Positions 34,860 to 43,850 of a stretch of DNA of 64,000 nt are shown here, piece after piece. This stretch comes from Streptomyces sp. SID13726 (GTDB taxonomy: Bacteria; Actinomycetota; Actinomycetes; Streptomycetales; Streptomycetaceae). Within the stretch, counting starts at the first letter, position 1. Each line of letters starts with the position of its first letter. The stretch lies in NCBI RefSeq assembly GCF_010548375.1, contig NZ_JAAGLY010000014.1, forward strand, positions 182,506 through 246,505. The letters are read 5' to 3'. The translations under genes and the position numbers were made by a program. Below the pieces are notes generated by a model. The model had not been told where the DNA came from. It worked only from the letters and a program-made list of their open reading frames with translations, and ran no database searches.

Positions 34860-35585
34860 ATGGCGCGGGCGACCGGCAAGAGTGAAGCGGTCTACGAGCG
34901 GCTGAAGGGTGACATCGAGTCGCTGAGGCTGCGTCCGGGGGCCAAGCTGGGCGAGGTCCAGCTCGGCGAGGAACTGGGCGCTTCAAGGACACCTGTGCGC
35001 GAGGCGATCCGGCGGCTGGCCCAGGAGGGGCTGGTCGACTTCGTGCCGGGAGAGGTGGCCCGGGTCGCCGCCATCTCGCTGGGCGGGGTGCGGTCCCTGT
35101 TCGAGTTCCGCATGATGCTCGAACCCAGGGCAGCCGCCTCGGTGGCCGCGTCCGGAGTGACGGACGCCAGGGTGCTGGCGCCCTTCCGCGTCCTGCACGA
35201 GCGGCTGGAGGAGTTCGACGAGTCGTACCGCGCGCTGGACGCCGGTGGGCAGGCCCGCTCGTACCAGGGGTTCTACGACATCACGGAGGCGTTCGACCAG
35301 GCCGTCATCGCTGCCTGCCGAAATCCCTACCTCGCCCGGTCCATTCGGGACCTGCGCAGCCAGACCGTGCGTCTGCGGTACCTCTCGCACAGCGGCCCGC
35401 GCCGCATGCTGACCTCGCTGGAGGAGCACCGCGCGATGCTGAAGGGGATCCTCCAGGGAGACACCCAGGCGGCCGAGGCGGCGTGCCTGCACCACCTCGC
35501 CCAGACCCTTCAGGCTCTCATCGAGAGCCTGACCAGCCAGGATCTGACGCCCGGCGCGGACGTCCAGCTGGATGCCGTGAGCTGA
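34860..35585 (+). CDS. GntR-family (FCD/FadR-type) regulator
   Basis: 241 residues. The N-terminal winged helix contains LGEELGASRTPVREAIRRL (about 40-58), the classic GntR recognition helix region. The C-terminal all-helical FCD domain ends with a His pair in CLHHLAQ, typical of metal-containing ligand pockets that sense organic acids. ATG 34860 follows the CTGTATACAG operator by 32 bp. Similar operators precede the ldh-type operon and dctA downstream, so it is the likely local repressor, with a hydroxy- or dicarboxylate as inducer (inference). Confidence 0.92.
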   Translation: MARATGKSEAVYERLKGDIESLRLRPGAKLGEVQLGEELGASRTPVREAIRRLAQEGLVDFVPGEVARVAAISLGGVRSLFEFRMMLEPRAAASVAASGVTDARVLAPFRVLHERLEEFDESYRALDAGGQARSYQGFYDITEAFDQAVIAACRNPYLARSIRDLRSQTVRLRYLSHSGPRRMLTSLEEHRAMLKGILQGDTQAAEAACLHHLAQTLQALIESLTSQDLTPGADVQLDAVS

Positions 35586-35672
35586 TAGGGCTCCCTGCGG
35601 AGGTGCCGCACGGCGGTCGTCCAGCCGCCCGACTCATGCCGTACGACCTGTGGCCTTTTCTGCATCCACTGA

Positions 35673-35680
35673 TGTATACA
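35673..35680. promoter_or_regulatory. GntR operator upstream of the Ldh_2 operon
   Basis: TGTATACA with flanks ATGTATACAGG, 40 bp before the dehydrogenase start. A second, weaker element GAATACATT follows at 35686-35694. Shared with sites at 34818 and 39066. Confidence 0.7.
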
Positions 35681-35719
35681 GGAGTGAATACATTAACTCT
35701 CGACGCGAGGGGCCGTCTC

Positions 35720-36790
35720 ATGCCGCATACCGTCGGCGCCGCCGACCTGGTGGGGTTCGCCGCCGCCACTGCCGAAGCCCATGGCGTTCCGTCCGAGGAC
35801 GCACGTCTGTTCGCCGACACCCTCGTCACCGCCGAGCTTTGGGGGCATCCGTCCCACGGCATGCTGCGTCTGCCCTGGTACCTCGACCGCCTCGCGAGCG
35901 GGGCCACGGCCGCCGTCGCGGACCCGCTGGTGGTCAGCGACAACGGTGCGGTGCTCGTGGTCGACGGCCGGGACGGGCTCGGGCAGGTGCTGACCGCGCG
36001 CGCGGTGACCCTGGGCGCCGAGCGCGCCCGCCGGCACGGCATCAGCGCGGTCGCGGTCCGCAACTCCGGTCACTTCGGGACGGCCGCGTACTTCACCCGC
36101 CGGGCCGCCGAACAGGGCTGCGTGGCCCTGCTGGCGACCAACGCCAGCCCGGCGATGGCCCCCTGGGGCGGCCGGGAGAAGCGGGTCGGCACCAATCCGT
36201 GGTCGATCGCGGCGCCGGGCGGCCGGCACGGCACGGTCGTGATGGACATCGCGAACACGGCCGTGGCGCGGGGGAAGATCTACCACGCCAAGGAGCGCGG
36301 CGAGCCGATCCCCGAGGGCTGGGCGGCGGACGCGGACGGGGTGCCCACGACCGATCCGCAGCGCGCGATCGAGGGTCTGATCCTGCCGATGGCCGGTCAC
36401 AAGGGCTACGCGATCTCCTTCATGTTCGACGTGCTGGCCGGAGTGCTGACCGGCAGCGCCTTCGGCACGGCGGTCGTCGGCCCCTACCGGCCCACCGGCC
36501 GCAGCGGCGTCGGACACCTGCTGATCTGCGTCGACATCCGCTCGATGGCCGACCCCGCCGAGTTCGAGCGACGGATGGAGGCGCTGATCGAGGAGACCAA
36601 GTCCACCCCCGTCGCCGCGCAGGCGACCGAGGTCTTCGTCCCCGGCGAGCCGGAGACCCGCACCGCCGAGCGGCTGCGCACCGAGGGCATCACGATCGTC
36701 GACGACACCTGGGCCGCCCTCGCCCGGATCGCCGACAGCACCGCCGTACCCCTGCCCGCCCCCGCCGACCACAAGGAGCTGTTCGCATGA
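35720..36790 (+). CDS. Malate/L-lactate dehydrogenase-family (Ldh_2) oxidoreductase
   Basis: 356 residues, NAD(P)-dependent 2-hydroxyacid/ureidoglycolate/sulfolactate dehydrogenase fold, different from classic MDH/LDH. Typical blocks: ELWGHPSHGMLRLP near residue 45, VRNSGHFGTAAYF with the catalytic His near 117, and GTNPWSIAAPGG. ATG 35720 was chosen, with GAGGGG upstream; the longer frame to 35483 overlaps gntR. It heads an operon with ABM, cupin and aldehyde dehydrogenase genes, coupled by ATGA to the next. Exact 2-hydroxyacid substrate not readable. Confidence 0.87.
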   Translation: MPHTVGAADLVGFAAATAEAHGVPSEDARLFADTLVTAELWGHPSHGMLRLPWYLDRLASGATAAVADPLVVSDNGAVLVVDGRDGLGQVLTARAVTLGAERARRHGISAVAVRNSGHFGTAAYFTRRAAEQGCVALLATNASPAMAPWGGREKRVGTNPWSIAAPGGRHGTVVMDIANTAVARGKIYHAKERGEPIPEGWAADADGVPTTDPQRAIEGLILPMAGHKGYAISFMFDVLAGVLTGSAFGTAVVGPYRPTGRSGVGHLLICVDIRSMADPAEFERRMEALIEETKSTPVAAQATEVFVPGEPETRTAERLRTEGITIVDDTWAALARIADSTAVPLPAPADHKELFA

Positions 36791-37089
36791 TCGCCCTGAC
36801 CGTCACTCTCCAGGTCAACCCCGGGTGCCGCGAGGACTTCCTCGCGGCCATCAAGGAGAACGCCGAACGCTCCTTCACGGACGAGCCCGGCTGCCGCTAC
36901 TTCGACGTCGTCTGCGACCTGGCCGACGACCACCATTTCGTCTTCCACGAGATCTACGACGACGAAGCCGCCGTGGAGGCCCACCGCTCCGCGCCCCACT
37001 TCAAGGTCTGGCGCGAGGCGGTGGCGAAGTACGTCGTCCCCGGCAGCCAGGTCAACACGCTCTCCCGCCGTCTGTTCCACCACTCCTGA
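36787..37089 (+). CDS. ABM-domain (YgiN-like) monooxygenase
   Basis: 100-residue single ABM domain, dimeric alpha+beta barrel family of small cofactor-free monooxygenases and quinol oxidases. Recognised from ALTVTLQVNPGCREDFLAAI, the EPGCRYFDV block, FVFHEIYDDEAAVEAH and FKVW near the end. ATG 36787 overlaps the dehydrogenase stop (ATGA). Presence with a cupin and two dehydrogenases suggests oxidation of an aldehyde or keto acid intermediate, but the family is broad and function is inferred only. Confidence 0.85.
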   Translation: MIALTVTLQVNPGCREDFLAAIKENAERSFTDEPGCRYFDVVCDLADDHHFVFHEIYDDEAAVEAHRSAPHFKVWREAVAKYVVPGSQVNTLSRRLFHHS

Positions 37090-37102
37090 AGGAGCCGCCG
37101 CC

Positions 37103-37540
37103 ATGTGCACCGATCACCCCGCCGAGCCGAACCTCCTCATCCACCCCGACAAGGTCGAACGCTTCGACCGAGGCGGCGGGGTGGCCACCATCCCCTACGT
37201 GGGGAAGTGGAACTCGGAGAAGGCCGTCATCACCACCGGCCAGACGGTCTTCCAGCCCGGCACCGGGCTGCCCCTGCACAGCCACAACGTCGAGGAGTCC
37301 GTGCTGATCCTCGAAGGCGAGGCGACCGCCGAGATCGACGGCGAGTTCTTCGACCTGGAGCCCGGCCAGGCCACCTGGGTCCCGGCCGGCGTCCCGCACC
37401 GCTTCTTCAACCGAGGCGAGGGCGTCATGCGGATCTACTGGATCTACGGCGGCCGGGACGTCACCCGGACCATCACCGCCACCGGCGAGACCTTCGAGCA
37501 CCTCTCGGAGCACGACAAGGGCGGGGCGCGCACCTCATGA
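37103..37540 (+). CDS. Single-domain cupin protein
   Basis: 145 residues, cupin-2 barrel. Motif 1, LPLHSHNVEESVLILEGE, has two His and one Glu, and motif 2, WVPAGVPHRFFN, has the third His, so a metal site is complete. GAAGGAG lies 9 nt before the ATG. The stop overlaps the aldehyde dehydrogenase start (ATGA). Cupins of this kind can be isomerases, dioxygenases or binding proteins; operon context points to small-acid metabolism. Confidence 0.85.
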   Translation: MCTDHPAEPNLLIHPDKVERFDRGGGVATIPYVGKWNSEKAVITTGQTVFQPGTGLPLHSHNVEESVLILEGEATAEIDGEFFDLEPGQATWVPAGVPHRFFNRGEGVMRIYWIYGGRDVTRTITATGETFEHLSEHDKGGARTS

Positions 37541-38925
37541 GCGGCACGATCAGCACAGTCGACCCCGCCACCGGGCAGCCCATCGCGTCGTACGACGCCT
37601 GGGACGCCGTACGGATCGAGACGGCCGTGGACCGCGCGCACGCCGCCTCCCGCGCCTGGGCCCTGGTCCCCGTGGCCGAACGCGCCGTGCGCGCAGCCGA
37701 GTTGGCCCGCGTCCTGCGTGAGTACAAGGCGTCGCTGGCCGATCTGGCGGTCCGGGAGATGGGCAAGCCGGTCGGCGAGGCGGAGGGCGAGGTGGAGAAG
37801 TCCGCCCTGACCGCCGAGTACTACGCCCGGCAGGGGCCCGGCATCCTCGCCGACGAGCCGGTGACGGCGATCGAGGGCGCCGACGCCTGGGTCGCCTACG
37901 AACCCGTCGGCCTGGTCCTGGCGGTGATGCCCTGGAACTTCCCCGTCTGGCAGGTCATGCGCTTCGCGATCCCGTCCCTGGTGGCGGGCAACGGCGTCCT
38001 GTTGAAGCACGCCTCGAACGTCATGGGCGGCGCGCTCGCCCTCCAGGACCTCTTCATCGAGGCGGGCTTCCCCGAGCATCTGGTGACCGCCCTGGTCGTG
38101 GCGGACGCGGACGTACCCGACGTCACCGCGCGGCTGATCGAGGACGACCGCGTCGCCGCGGTCACCCTGACCGGCAGCAACCGGGCGGGTGCCGCGGTCG
38201 GCGCGGCAGCCGGGCGGGCGGCGAAGAAGTCCGTGCTGGAGCTGGGCGGTTCGGACGCCTTCGTCGTCCTCGACGACGCCGACATCGAAGCCGCCGCGGC
38301 GGCCGCGGTGCGGGCGCGCTTCACCAACTCCGGCCAGAGCTGTGTGTGCGCCAAGCGGTTCATCGTGGCCGAGGCGGTCGCGGACGCGTTCACCGCCGCC
38401 TTCGTGCGGGGGGTGGAGGAATTGCGGATCGGCGATCCCAGGGACCGGTCCACCCAAGTCGGCCCGCTCGCCCGGGACGACCTGCGGGCGGCGATCGCGC
38501 GCCAGGTGGAGGAGTCGGTCGCCGCCGGCGCACGGCTGCTGACGGGCGGCAAGCCCCTGCCGGGTGACGGCTGGTTCTTCCAGCCCACGGTGCTGTCCGG
38601 CACCGGCCCCGGGATGCAGGCCTTCGACGAGGAGACCTTCGGCCCGCTGGCCGCCGTGACCGTCGCCCGGGACGACGACGACGCGGTACGGCTGGCCGGG
38701 GCGACCTCCTTCGGCCTCGGTCTGAGCGTCTGGACGGCCGACACCGCCCGCGGAGTCGCGCTCGCCCGCCGCGTCACCACCGGCGCCGCCTTCGTCAACG
38801 CCGTCGTGGCCTCCGACCCGCGGCTGCCCTTCGGCGGGACCAAGCGCAGCGGTTACGGCCGGGAACTGGCCACCGCCGGCATCCGGGAGTTCACCAACAC
38901 CCGCACCTACTGGGTCGCCCGCTAG
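37537..38925 (+). CDS. NAD(P)-dependent aldehyde dehydrogenase (succinate-semialdehyde-type)
   Basis: 462 residues, ALDH superfamily. PWNFPVWQVMRF in the cofactor region, LELGGSDAFVVL with the general base Glu, and NSGQSCVCAKRF with the nucleophilic Cys. The shortened N-terminus and LGGSDAFVVLDDAD block resemble GabD/Sad-like succinate-semialdehyde dehydrogenases. Last gene of the GntR-controlled operon; a 16-bp-stem terminator begins 18 bp downstream. It would oxidise an aldehyde made by upstream steps to an acid for central metabolism. Confidence 0.87.
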   Translation: MSGTISTVDPATGQPIASYDAWDAVRIETAVDRAHAASRAWALVPVAERAVRAAELARVLREYKASLADLAVREMGKPVGEAEGEVEKSALTAEYYARQGPGILADEPVTAIEGADAWVAYEPVGLVLAVMPWNFPVWQVMRFAIPSLVAGNGVLLKHASNVMGGALALQDLFIEAGFPEHLVTALVVADADVPDVTARLIEDDRVAAVTLTGSNRAGAAVGAAAGRAAKKSVLELGGSDAFVVLDDADIEAAAAAAVRARFTNSGQSCVCAKRFIVAEAVADAFTAAFVRGVEELRIGDPRDRSTQVGPLARDDLRAAIARQVEESVAAGARLLTGGKPLPGDGWFFQPTVLSGTGPGMQAFDEETFGPLAAVTVARDDDDAVRLAGATSFGLGLSVWTADTARGVALARRVTTGAAFVNAVVASDPRLPFGGTKRSGYGRELATAGIREFTNTRTYWVAR

Positions 38926-38942
38926 GCCGGCAGCGCCTCCCC

Positions 38943-38979
38943 GAACGTCCCGCCTGCCCCTGCGGCAGGCGGGACGTTC
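38943..38979 (+). terminator. Terminator after the aldehyde dehydrogenase
   Basis: Perfect 16-bp stem (38943-38958 with 38964-38979), arms starting GAACGTCCCG, 5-nt loop, ending in TTCT. Confidence 0.88.
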
Positions 38980-39005
38980 TCATGCCCGAAAACCCGGCCC
39001 GACCC

Positions 39006-39075
39006 CTGTGTACAGATCGTTTCGAAGAGATGTCCACAGAGGGCTATACAGATATGAATACAGCTCTGTATACAG
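39006..39075. promoter_or_regulatory. Cluster of GntR-type operators upstream of dctA
   Basis: CTGTATACAG at 39066-39075 is identical to the site before gntR. Variants CTGTGTACAG (39006-39015) and CTATACAG (39044-39051) lie upstream, with GAATACAG between. The perfect copy is 34 bp before the likely dctA start. Three to four sites imply cooperative control of uptake. Confidence 0.75.
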
Positions 39076-39108
39076 GAATGGTTTCCGGCCTCCAGAAGGG
39101 GATGAATG

Positions 39109-40485
39109 ATGTCCAGCTCTCCGCACGCGACCGCAATGACGCGCGGCGTCGGTTACTGGCTGCGCCAGTTGTGGGTCCAGGTCCTCATCGGCATGGTGGC
39201 GGGCGTCGTCGTCGGTGTCGCCTGGCCGGGCGCCGCCGCGCAGATGCAGCCGTTCAGCGACGGATTCGTCGCGCTGATGAAGATGATCGTCGCGCCCGTG
39301 CTCTTCTGCACGGTTGTCCTGGGGGTGGGCAAGGTCGACAGCATCGGCCGGGTCGGCCGGGTCGGCGCCAAGTCGCTGGTCTACTTCGTGGTCCTGACCG
39401 CTCTGTGCATGGGCGTCGGCCTGATCGTCGCCAACGTCTTCCAGCCGGGCGCGGGCATGCACATCGCCGCCTCGTCGCTGAGCACCAAGGACCTGCCCGA
39501 CGGCGTCGCCAGCACCCACCTCAGCGTGGCGGACTTCCTCCTGTCGATCATCCCGACGACGATGTTCTCCGCCTTCACCGATGGCGAGATCCTTCCGGTG
39601 ATGCTCGTCTCGGTACTCTTCGGGATCGGCATCAAGGCCGTCGGCGAACCGGCCGAGGGCCTGCTGCGAGGCGTCGAGAACCTCTCCAAGGTCGTCTTCA
39701 AGGTCGTCGGCTGGGTCATGCGCACCGCCCCGCTCGGAGCCTTCGGCGGCCTGGCGCTGACGGTGGGCAAGTACGGCATCGGCACCCTGCACCAGTTGCT
39801 GGTCCTGATCGCGATCTTCTCCGCGACCTGCCTGGTCTTCATCCTGGTGGTCTTCGGCGGCCTGCTGCGCTACACCGGCCTGAGCCTCTTCAAGCTCTGC
39901 CGGTACCTCAAGGAAGAGCTCATGATCATCCTGGCCACCTGCTCCAGCGAGGCGGTCCTGCCCCGGATGGTCGACAAGATGACCAACCTGGGCGCCTCCC
40001 GGCCGGTGGTCGGCCTGACGCTCCCGGCCGGCTACTCGTTCAACCTCGACGGCACCGCCATCTACCTGACGATGAGCTCGCTCTTCCTGGCCCAGGCACT
40101 CGACATCCACATGTCCCTCGGCGCGCAGCTGGCGATGCTCGGCATCATGATGATCACCAGCAAGGGCGCGGCAGGCGTCCCCGGAGGCGCCTTCGTCGTC
40201 CTGGCCAGCAGCATCGGCATCATCGGCCACGTCCCCATGGCGGCTCTGGCCCTGATCGTCGGCATCGACCGCTTCCTCAACGAGGGCCGCATCCTCACCA
40301 CCGTCCTCGGCAACGCGGTGGCGACCATCTTCATCGCCAAGTGGGAGGGGGAGTTCGACCTGGAGCGCGCCAAGGCGGTCCTCGACGGCAAGGACGTGCC
40401 ACCGGTCCGCGAAACCGAGGAGTGGCACGAGCGGCCGGTCACCGGTCTCCCCGGGACCTCCACCGCACCGGCGGCAGCGGGCTGA
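39109..40485 (+). CDS. dctA: DctA-like C4-dicarboxylate:cation symporter
   Basis: 458 residues, dicarboxylate/amino acid:cation symporter (DAACS) family. Hallmarks: FVALMKMIVAPVLFCTVVLG, the Ser-rich loop ATCSSEAVLPRM, and the YSFNLDGTAIYL substrate-binding stretch. Two in-frame ATGs (39106, 39109) follow AGAAGGGG; spacing favours the second. Preceded by multiple GntR-type sites, so it is probably the uptake arm for the acid degraded by the 35720-38925 operon. C-terminal 40 residues are hydrophilic. Confidence 0.92.
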   Translation: MSSSPHATAMTRGVGYWLRQLWVQVLIGMVAGVVVGVAWPGAAAQMQPFSDGFVALMKMIVAPVLFCTVVLGVGKVDSIGRVGRVGAKSLVYFVVLTALCMGVGLIVANVFQPGAGMHIAASSLSTKDLPDGVASTHLSVADFLLSIIPTTMFSAFTDGEILPVMLVSVLFGIGIKAVGEPAEGLLRGVENLSKVVFKVVGWVMRTAPLGAFGGLALTVGKYGIGTLHQLLVLIAIFSATCLVFILVVFGGLLRYTGLSLFKLCRYLKEELMIILATCSSEAVLPRMVDKMTNLGASRPVVGLTLPAGYSFNLDGTAIYLTMSSLFLAQALDIHMSLGAQLAMLGIMMITSKGAAGVPGGAFVVLASSIGIIGHVPMAALALIVGIDRFLNEGRILTTVLGNAVATIFIAKWEGEFDLERAKAVLDGKDVPPVRETEEWHERPVTGLPGTSTAPAAAG

Positions 40486-40585
40486 CATCCCACTCGCTCA
40501 GGGCGACCGCGATGCGGTACGGATCCCGCGCGGTCGCCCTGGCCGCAGAAACCCGGCCCTGTCAGTTCGCCTTCGAGGAGCCCCC

Positions 40586-41776
40586 ATGCAGCCGTTCTCT
40601 CTTTCACGTCGCACGGCGCTGACCGCGACGGCCGCCCTCGGCCTGGGCGCCACCACCTCCGCCCCCGCAAGCGCCGCCGTCGCGTCAGGGAGCGACCGCG
40701 TTCCCGCACCGCGCTACGCCTACGTCGGTTGCTACACCACCACCGAACGCGGCGGCCATGGCGAGGGGATAGCCGTCTTCCGCGTCGACGGCCCCGGACG
40801 CTGGCACCCGATGGGTGTCACGGCCACCCTCCCCAACCCCTCCTTCCTCGCCCTGGACCACACCCAGTCGTACCTCTACGCCGTTCACGGAGACCTCGAC
40901 CAGGTCAGCGCCTTCGCTGTCGACCACGGCACGGGAGGCCTCACACCACTGGGCAGCCGACCGAGCCAGGGCACCAACCCCGTCCACCTCACCCCTACCC
41001 CGGATAACCGGCGGCTCCTGGTCGCCAACTACGCCACCGGCACCCTCGCCGTGCTGCCCCGAGCAGCCGACGGCAGCCTCCAGCCGGCCGAACAGGTCAT
41101 CCAACTGACCGGCACCCCCGGACCCGACCGTACCCAGCAGACGGGACCGCACCCTCACCACATCCCCTTCGCACCCGACCAGCGACATGTCCTGGTTCCC
41201 GACAAGGGCACCGACCGGATCCATCGACTCGCCTACGACGCGGTCGCGGGCCGCCTCACGCCGGCCGACCCGGAAGCCGTCACGGTCCGCTCCGGCGCCG
41301 GACCGCGCCACGTCGTGTATCACCCGCACCTCCCGCTGGCCTACGTCGCCGACGAACTCAACTCCCAGGTGACCACGTACACGTTCGACCGCACGACCGG
41401 TGAACTCGCCCCGCGGTCCTGGCTGCCGACCCTGCCGTCCGACTACACCGGCGACAGCACCGCCGCCGAGATCCAGCTCACGCCCGACGCGCGCCAGCTC
41501 TTCGTCTCCAACCGCGGCCACGACAGCATCGCCACGTATGCCGTGCGGGACGACGGTACGCTCCTCAACCCACGGTGGATCCCGAGCGGAGGCCGACAGC
41601 CCCGGTTCTTCGCCCTCGACCCTGGGGGCACCACGCTGTACGCCGCCAACCAGTCATCCGACACGATCGTGGCCTTCCATGTCACGCGGGACGGCCGCCT
41701 GCGGCCTGTCGGCCGGCCCGTGTCCACTGGGTCGCCGGTCTGCGTCATCTTCAGTACGACGGGTCAGGCTCGGTGA
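40586..41776 (+). CDS. Tat-exported lactonase-like seven-bladed beta-propeller
   Basis: 396 residues, Lactonase (6-phosphogluconolactonase-like, PF10282-type) propeller. The signal has LSRRTALTATAALGLG, a twin-arginine motif, and an ASA-type cleavage site. The mature part has recurring blade sequences such as GTNPVHLTPTPDNRRLLVAN and TGPHPHHIPFAPDQRHVLVP. GAGGAG lies upstream of the ATG. It follows dctA by 100 bp and may be in the same transcript; extracellular lactone opening before uptake of the acid would fit, as inference. Confidence 0.87.
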   Translation: MQPFSLSRRTALTATAALGLGATTSAPASAAVASGSDRVPAPRYAYVGCYTTTERGGHGEGIAVFRVDGPGRWHPMGVTATLPNPSFLALDHTQSYLYAVHGDLDQVSAFAVDHGTGGLTPLGSRPSQGTNPVHLTPTPDNRRLLVANYATGTLAVLPRAADGSLQPAEQVIQLTGTPGPDRTQQTGPHPHHIPFAPDQRHVLVPDKGTDRIHRLAYDAVAGRLTPADPEAVTVRSGAGPRHVVYHPHLPLAYVADELNSQVTTYTFDRTTGELAPRSWLPTLPSDYTGDSTAAEIQLTPDARQLFVSNRGHDSIATYAVRDDGTLLNPRWIPSGGRQPRFFALDPGGTTLYAANQSSDTIVAFHVTRDGRLRPVGRPVSTGSPVCVIFSTTGQAR

Positions 41777-42335
41777 CCGGGCGGCAGGGACCGGCTCGCA
41801 GCAGAGCCTTACCGCCGCCGTTTGGGGCGTGACGGTGTGATCGGCCCCTCGCTGTGGACTCAACCTATTTGCTCTAACCCGTGCAATTCTTCCAGTGTCT
41901 CGGCTGTGCCAGGTGTGCCCCCGCCCGTCTGCGGCCAACCGCTTCGGCGTTTGCTGCGGAGAGCTGCCTGTGCCCCCTGTCAGCCAGCTCTGTCATGTCG
42001 CAGTTCAACCCCGCGGATGCCGACGGCCGAGGCTACGGGCCGATCTGCGTGACCGGAGTGATTTTCCCGGTCCGCTGGTCGAACTGGTGCAGCCACAGTC
42101 CTCTCTCACCACCCATCTCCGATCAGTCGCCGACGTAGAGACACATGGGCCGGTCGGCTGCCACCGCACTCGACGTCCCCTGACCGTTCATGGTTCAGGT
42201 GGCTCCCGCAGTCCCGGCTCCCACTGTCTTGATGACGCACGCCATTGCAGATCCAACGGAGCCATGTGGCGTTTCTGCCCCTCTGCGCTCTGTTGCGGTA
42301 CGGGCGTCCGATGCCCGCGGACGATAGGGCGAGAT
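41777..42335. other. 559-bp gap without recognised gene
   Basis: Between the convergent lactonase and aldehyde dehydrogenase genes. Short frames occur on both strands but give no recognisable product, and composition is less GC-skewed than in the neighbouring genes. Possibly remnant DNA. Confidence 0.6.
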
Positions 42336-43814
42336 TCAACCGGCGTTGATGACCACGCACTTCACCTGGGTCCAGTCCTCCAGGTAGTCGGGGCCCATGG
42401 ACCGGCCGAAGCCGCTGTGCTTGTAGCCGCCGAAGGGGGCGCCGATGGCTCCCACAGGGCCTCCGTCGCCGAGGGTGTTGACGGCGATCTGGCCGGCCTG
42501 GACGCGGCGGGCGAGGCGTACGGCGCGCCCGATGTCCTGGGTCCACACCGTGGCGGTCAGGCCATAGCGGGTGCCGTTGGCGATCGCGACGGCCTCCTCC
42601 TCGTCCTCGTAAGTGAGGACGGACAGCACCGGCCCGAAGATCTCCTCCTGGGCGATGCGCATCTCCGGCCGTACCTGGTCGAAGAGGGTCGGTTCGACGA
42701 AGTAGCCGTCGGTGTACGGCTGCTCGGTGAGTTTGCCGCCGCCCACGACGACCTCGGCGCCCTCCTCCCGGCCGATGGCCAGGTAGTCCAGGACCCGCCT
42801 CTCCTGGCGTGCGTTGATGAGCGGGCCCATGTCAACGGGCTGGTCCCACAGACCGACCCGTACGGCGCGGAAGGCGTCGGCGACTTCGGTGACGAGCCGG
42901 TCGTGCAGCGAGGAGTGGACCAGGACACGGGAGCCGGCGGCGCAGACCTGGCCGCTGTTCATGACGATGCTGCGGACGATCGCCGGGACCGCCTTGGTGA
43001 GGTCAGCGTCGGGCAGGACGAGCTGCGGGGACTTGCCGCCCAACTCCAGTTGCAGGGGTATGAGGTTGCGGGCGCAGGCTTCCATGACGGCGGTGCCGGT
43101 TGCGGGGGAGCCGGTGAAGCTCATCTTGCGGATGCCGGGGTGAGCGGGCAGGGCCGCGCCTGCTTCGGCGCCGTATCCGGTGACGACGTTGAGTACGCCG
43201 GGCGGGATGCCCGCTTCCTGGGCAAGGCGGGCCAGGTAGAGGGCGGTCAGCGGAGCGTCCTCGGCCGGCTTGAGGACGACGGTGTTGCCGGCGGCGATCG
43301 GGGCGGCGGTGTTGAAGACGGTCATGGGGCCGGGCGCGTTCCAGGGGATGATCGCGCCGACGACGCCGTAGGGCTCGCGCAGGGTGAGGCCGAGGACGTC
43401 CGGGGAGCGGGTGGGCAGCGTGTCTCCGAAGACCTTGTCGGCCTTACCGGCGAGGTAGGTGAGGCGGGCGGCGATGGGAGAGGGGCCGACGGGGTGGCCG
43501 ACCTCCAGGGCCTCCAGGAGGTTGATCTCGTCGTCGTGCTCGCGTACCAACTCGGCCCAGCGGTGGAGGAGGTCACCGCGGGAGGCGGGACTGGTGTCGC
43601 GCCAGGCGGGGAGGGCCTGCTCGGCGGCGCGTACGGCGTCGTCGATGTCCTCGGCGGTGCCGCGTGGGACCCGGGCCAGCAGCGCGGCGGTGGCCGGGTT
43701 GACGACTTCGAGTACGGCTTCGGAGCGGGCGGGGACCCACTCGCCGTCGATCAGGTGCGTGCCGTGGGGCACCAGCGCGGGGATGTCAAAGGAGGCGGGG
43801 GCGGTGGTGGTCAT
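42336..43814 (-). CDS. NAD(P)-dependent aldehyde dehydrogenase (ABC operon)
   Basis: 492 residues, ALDH superfamily. PWNAPGPMTVFNTA in the cofactor site, LELGGKSPQLVL with the base Glu, and NSGQVCAAGSRVLV with the nucleophilic Cys. Full-length N-terminus HLIDGEWVPARS. It begins 36 bp after the ABC ATPase gene and is the last gene of that operon, so it probably oxidises an aldehyde derived from the imported compound. Paralogue of, but not closely similar to, the enzyme at 37537. Confidence 0.88.
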   Translation of the reverse strand: MTTTAPASFDIPALVPHGTHLIDGEWVPARSEAVLEVVNPATAALLARVPRGTAEDIDDAVRAAEQALPAWRDTSPASRGDLLHRWAELVREHDDEINLLEALEVGHPVGPSPIAARLTYLAGKADKVFGDTLPTRSPDVLGLTLREPYGVVGAIIPWNAPGPMTVFNTAAPIAAGNTVVLKPAEDAPLTALYLARLAQEAGIPPGVLNVVTGYGAEAGAALPAHPGIRKMSFTGSPATGTAVMEACARNLIPLQLELGGKSPQLVLPDADLTKAVPAIVRSIVMNSGQVCAAGSRVLVHSSLHDRLVTEVADAFRAVRVGLWDQPVDMGPLINARQERRVLDYLAIGREEGAEVVVGGGKLTEQPYTDGYFVEPTLFDQVRPEMRIAQEEIFGPVLSVLTYEDEEEAVAIANGTRYGLTATVWTQDIGRAVRLARRVQAGQIAVNTLGDGGPVGAIGAPFGGYKHSGFGRSMGPDYLEDWTQVKCVVINAG

Positions 43815-43850
43815 CGTGGTCCTTGCGGGAGAGGGGCGGGGCCGACAGGG

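Noticed and set aside
41777..42335. Possible transposase remnant
   Set aside because: No transposase motif, terminal repeats or target duplication could be found on either strand.
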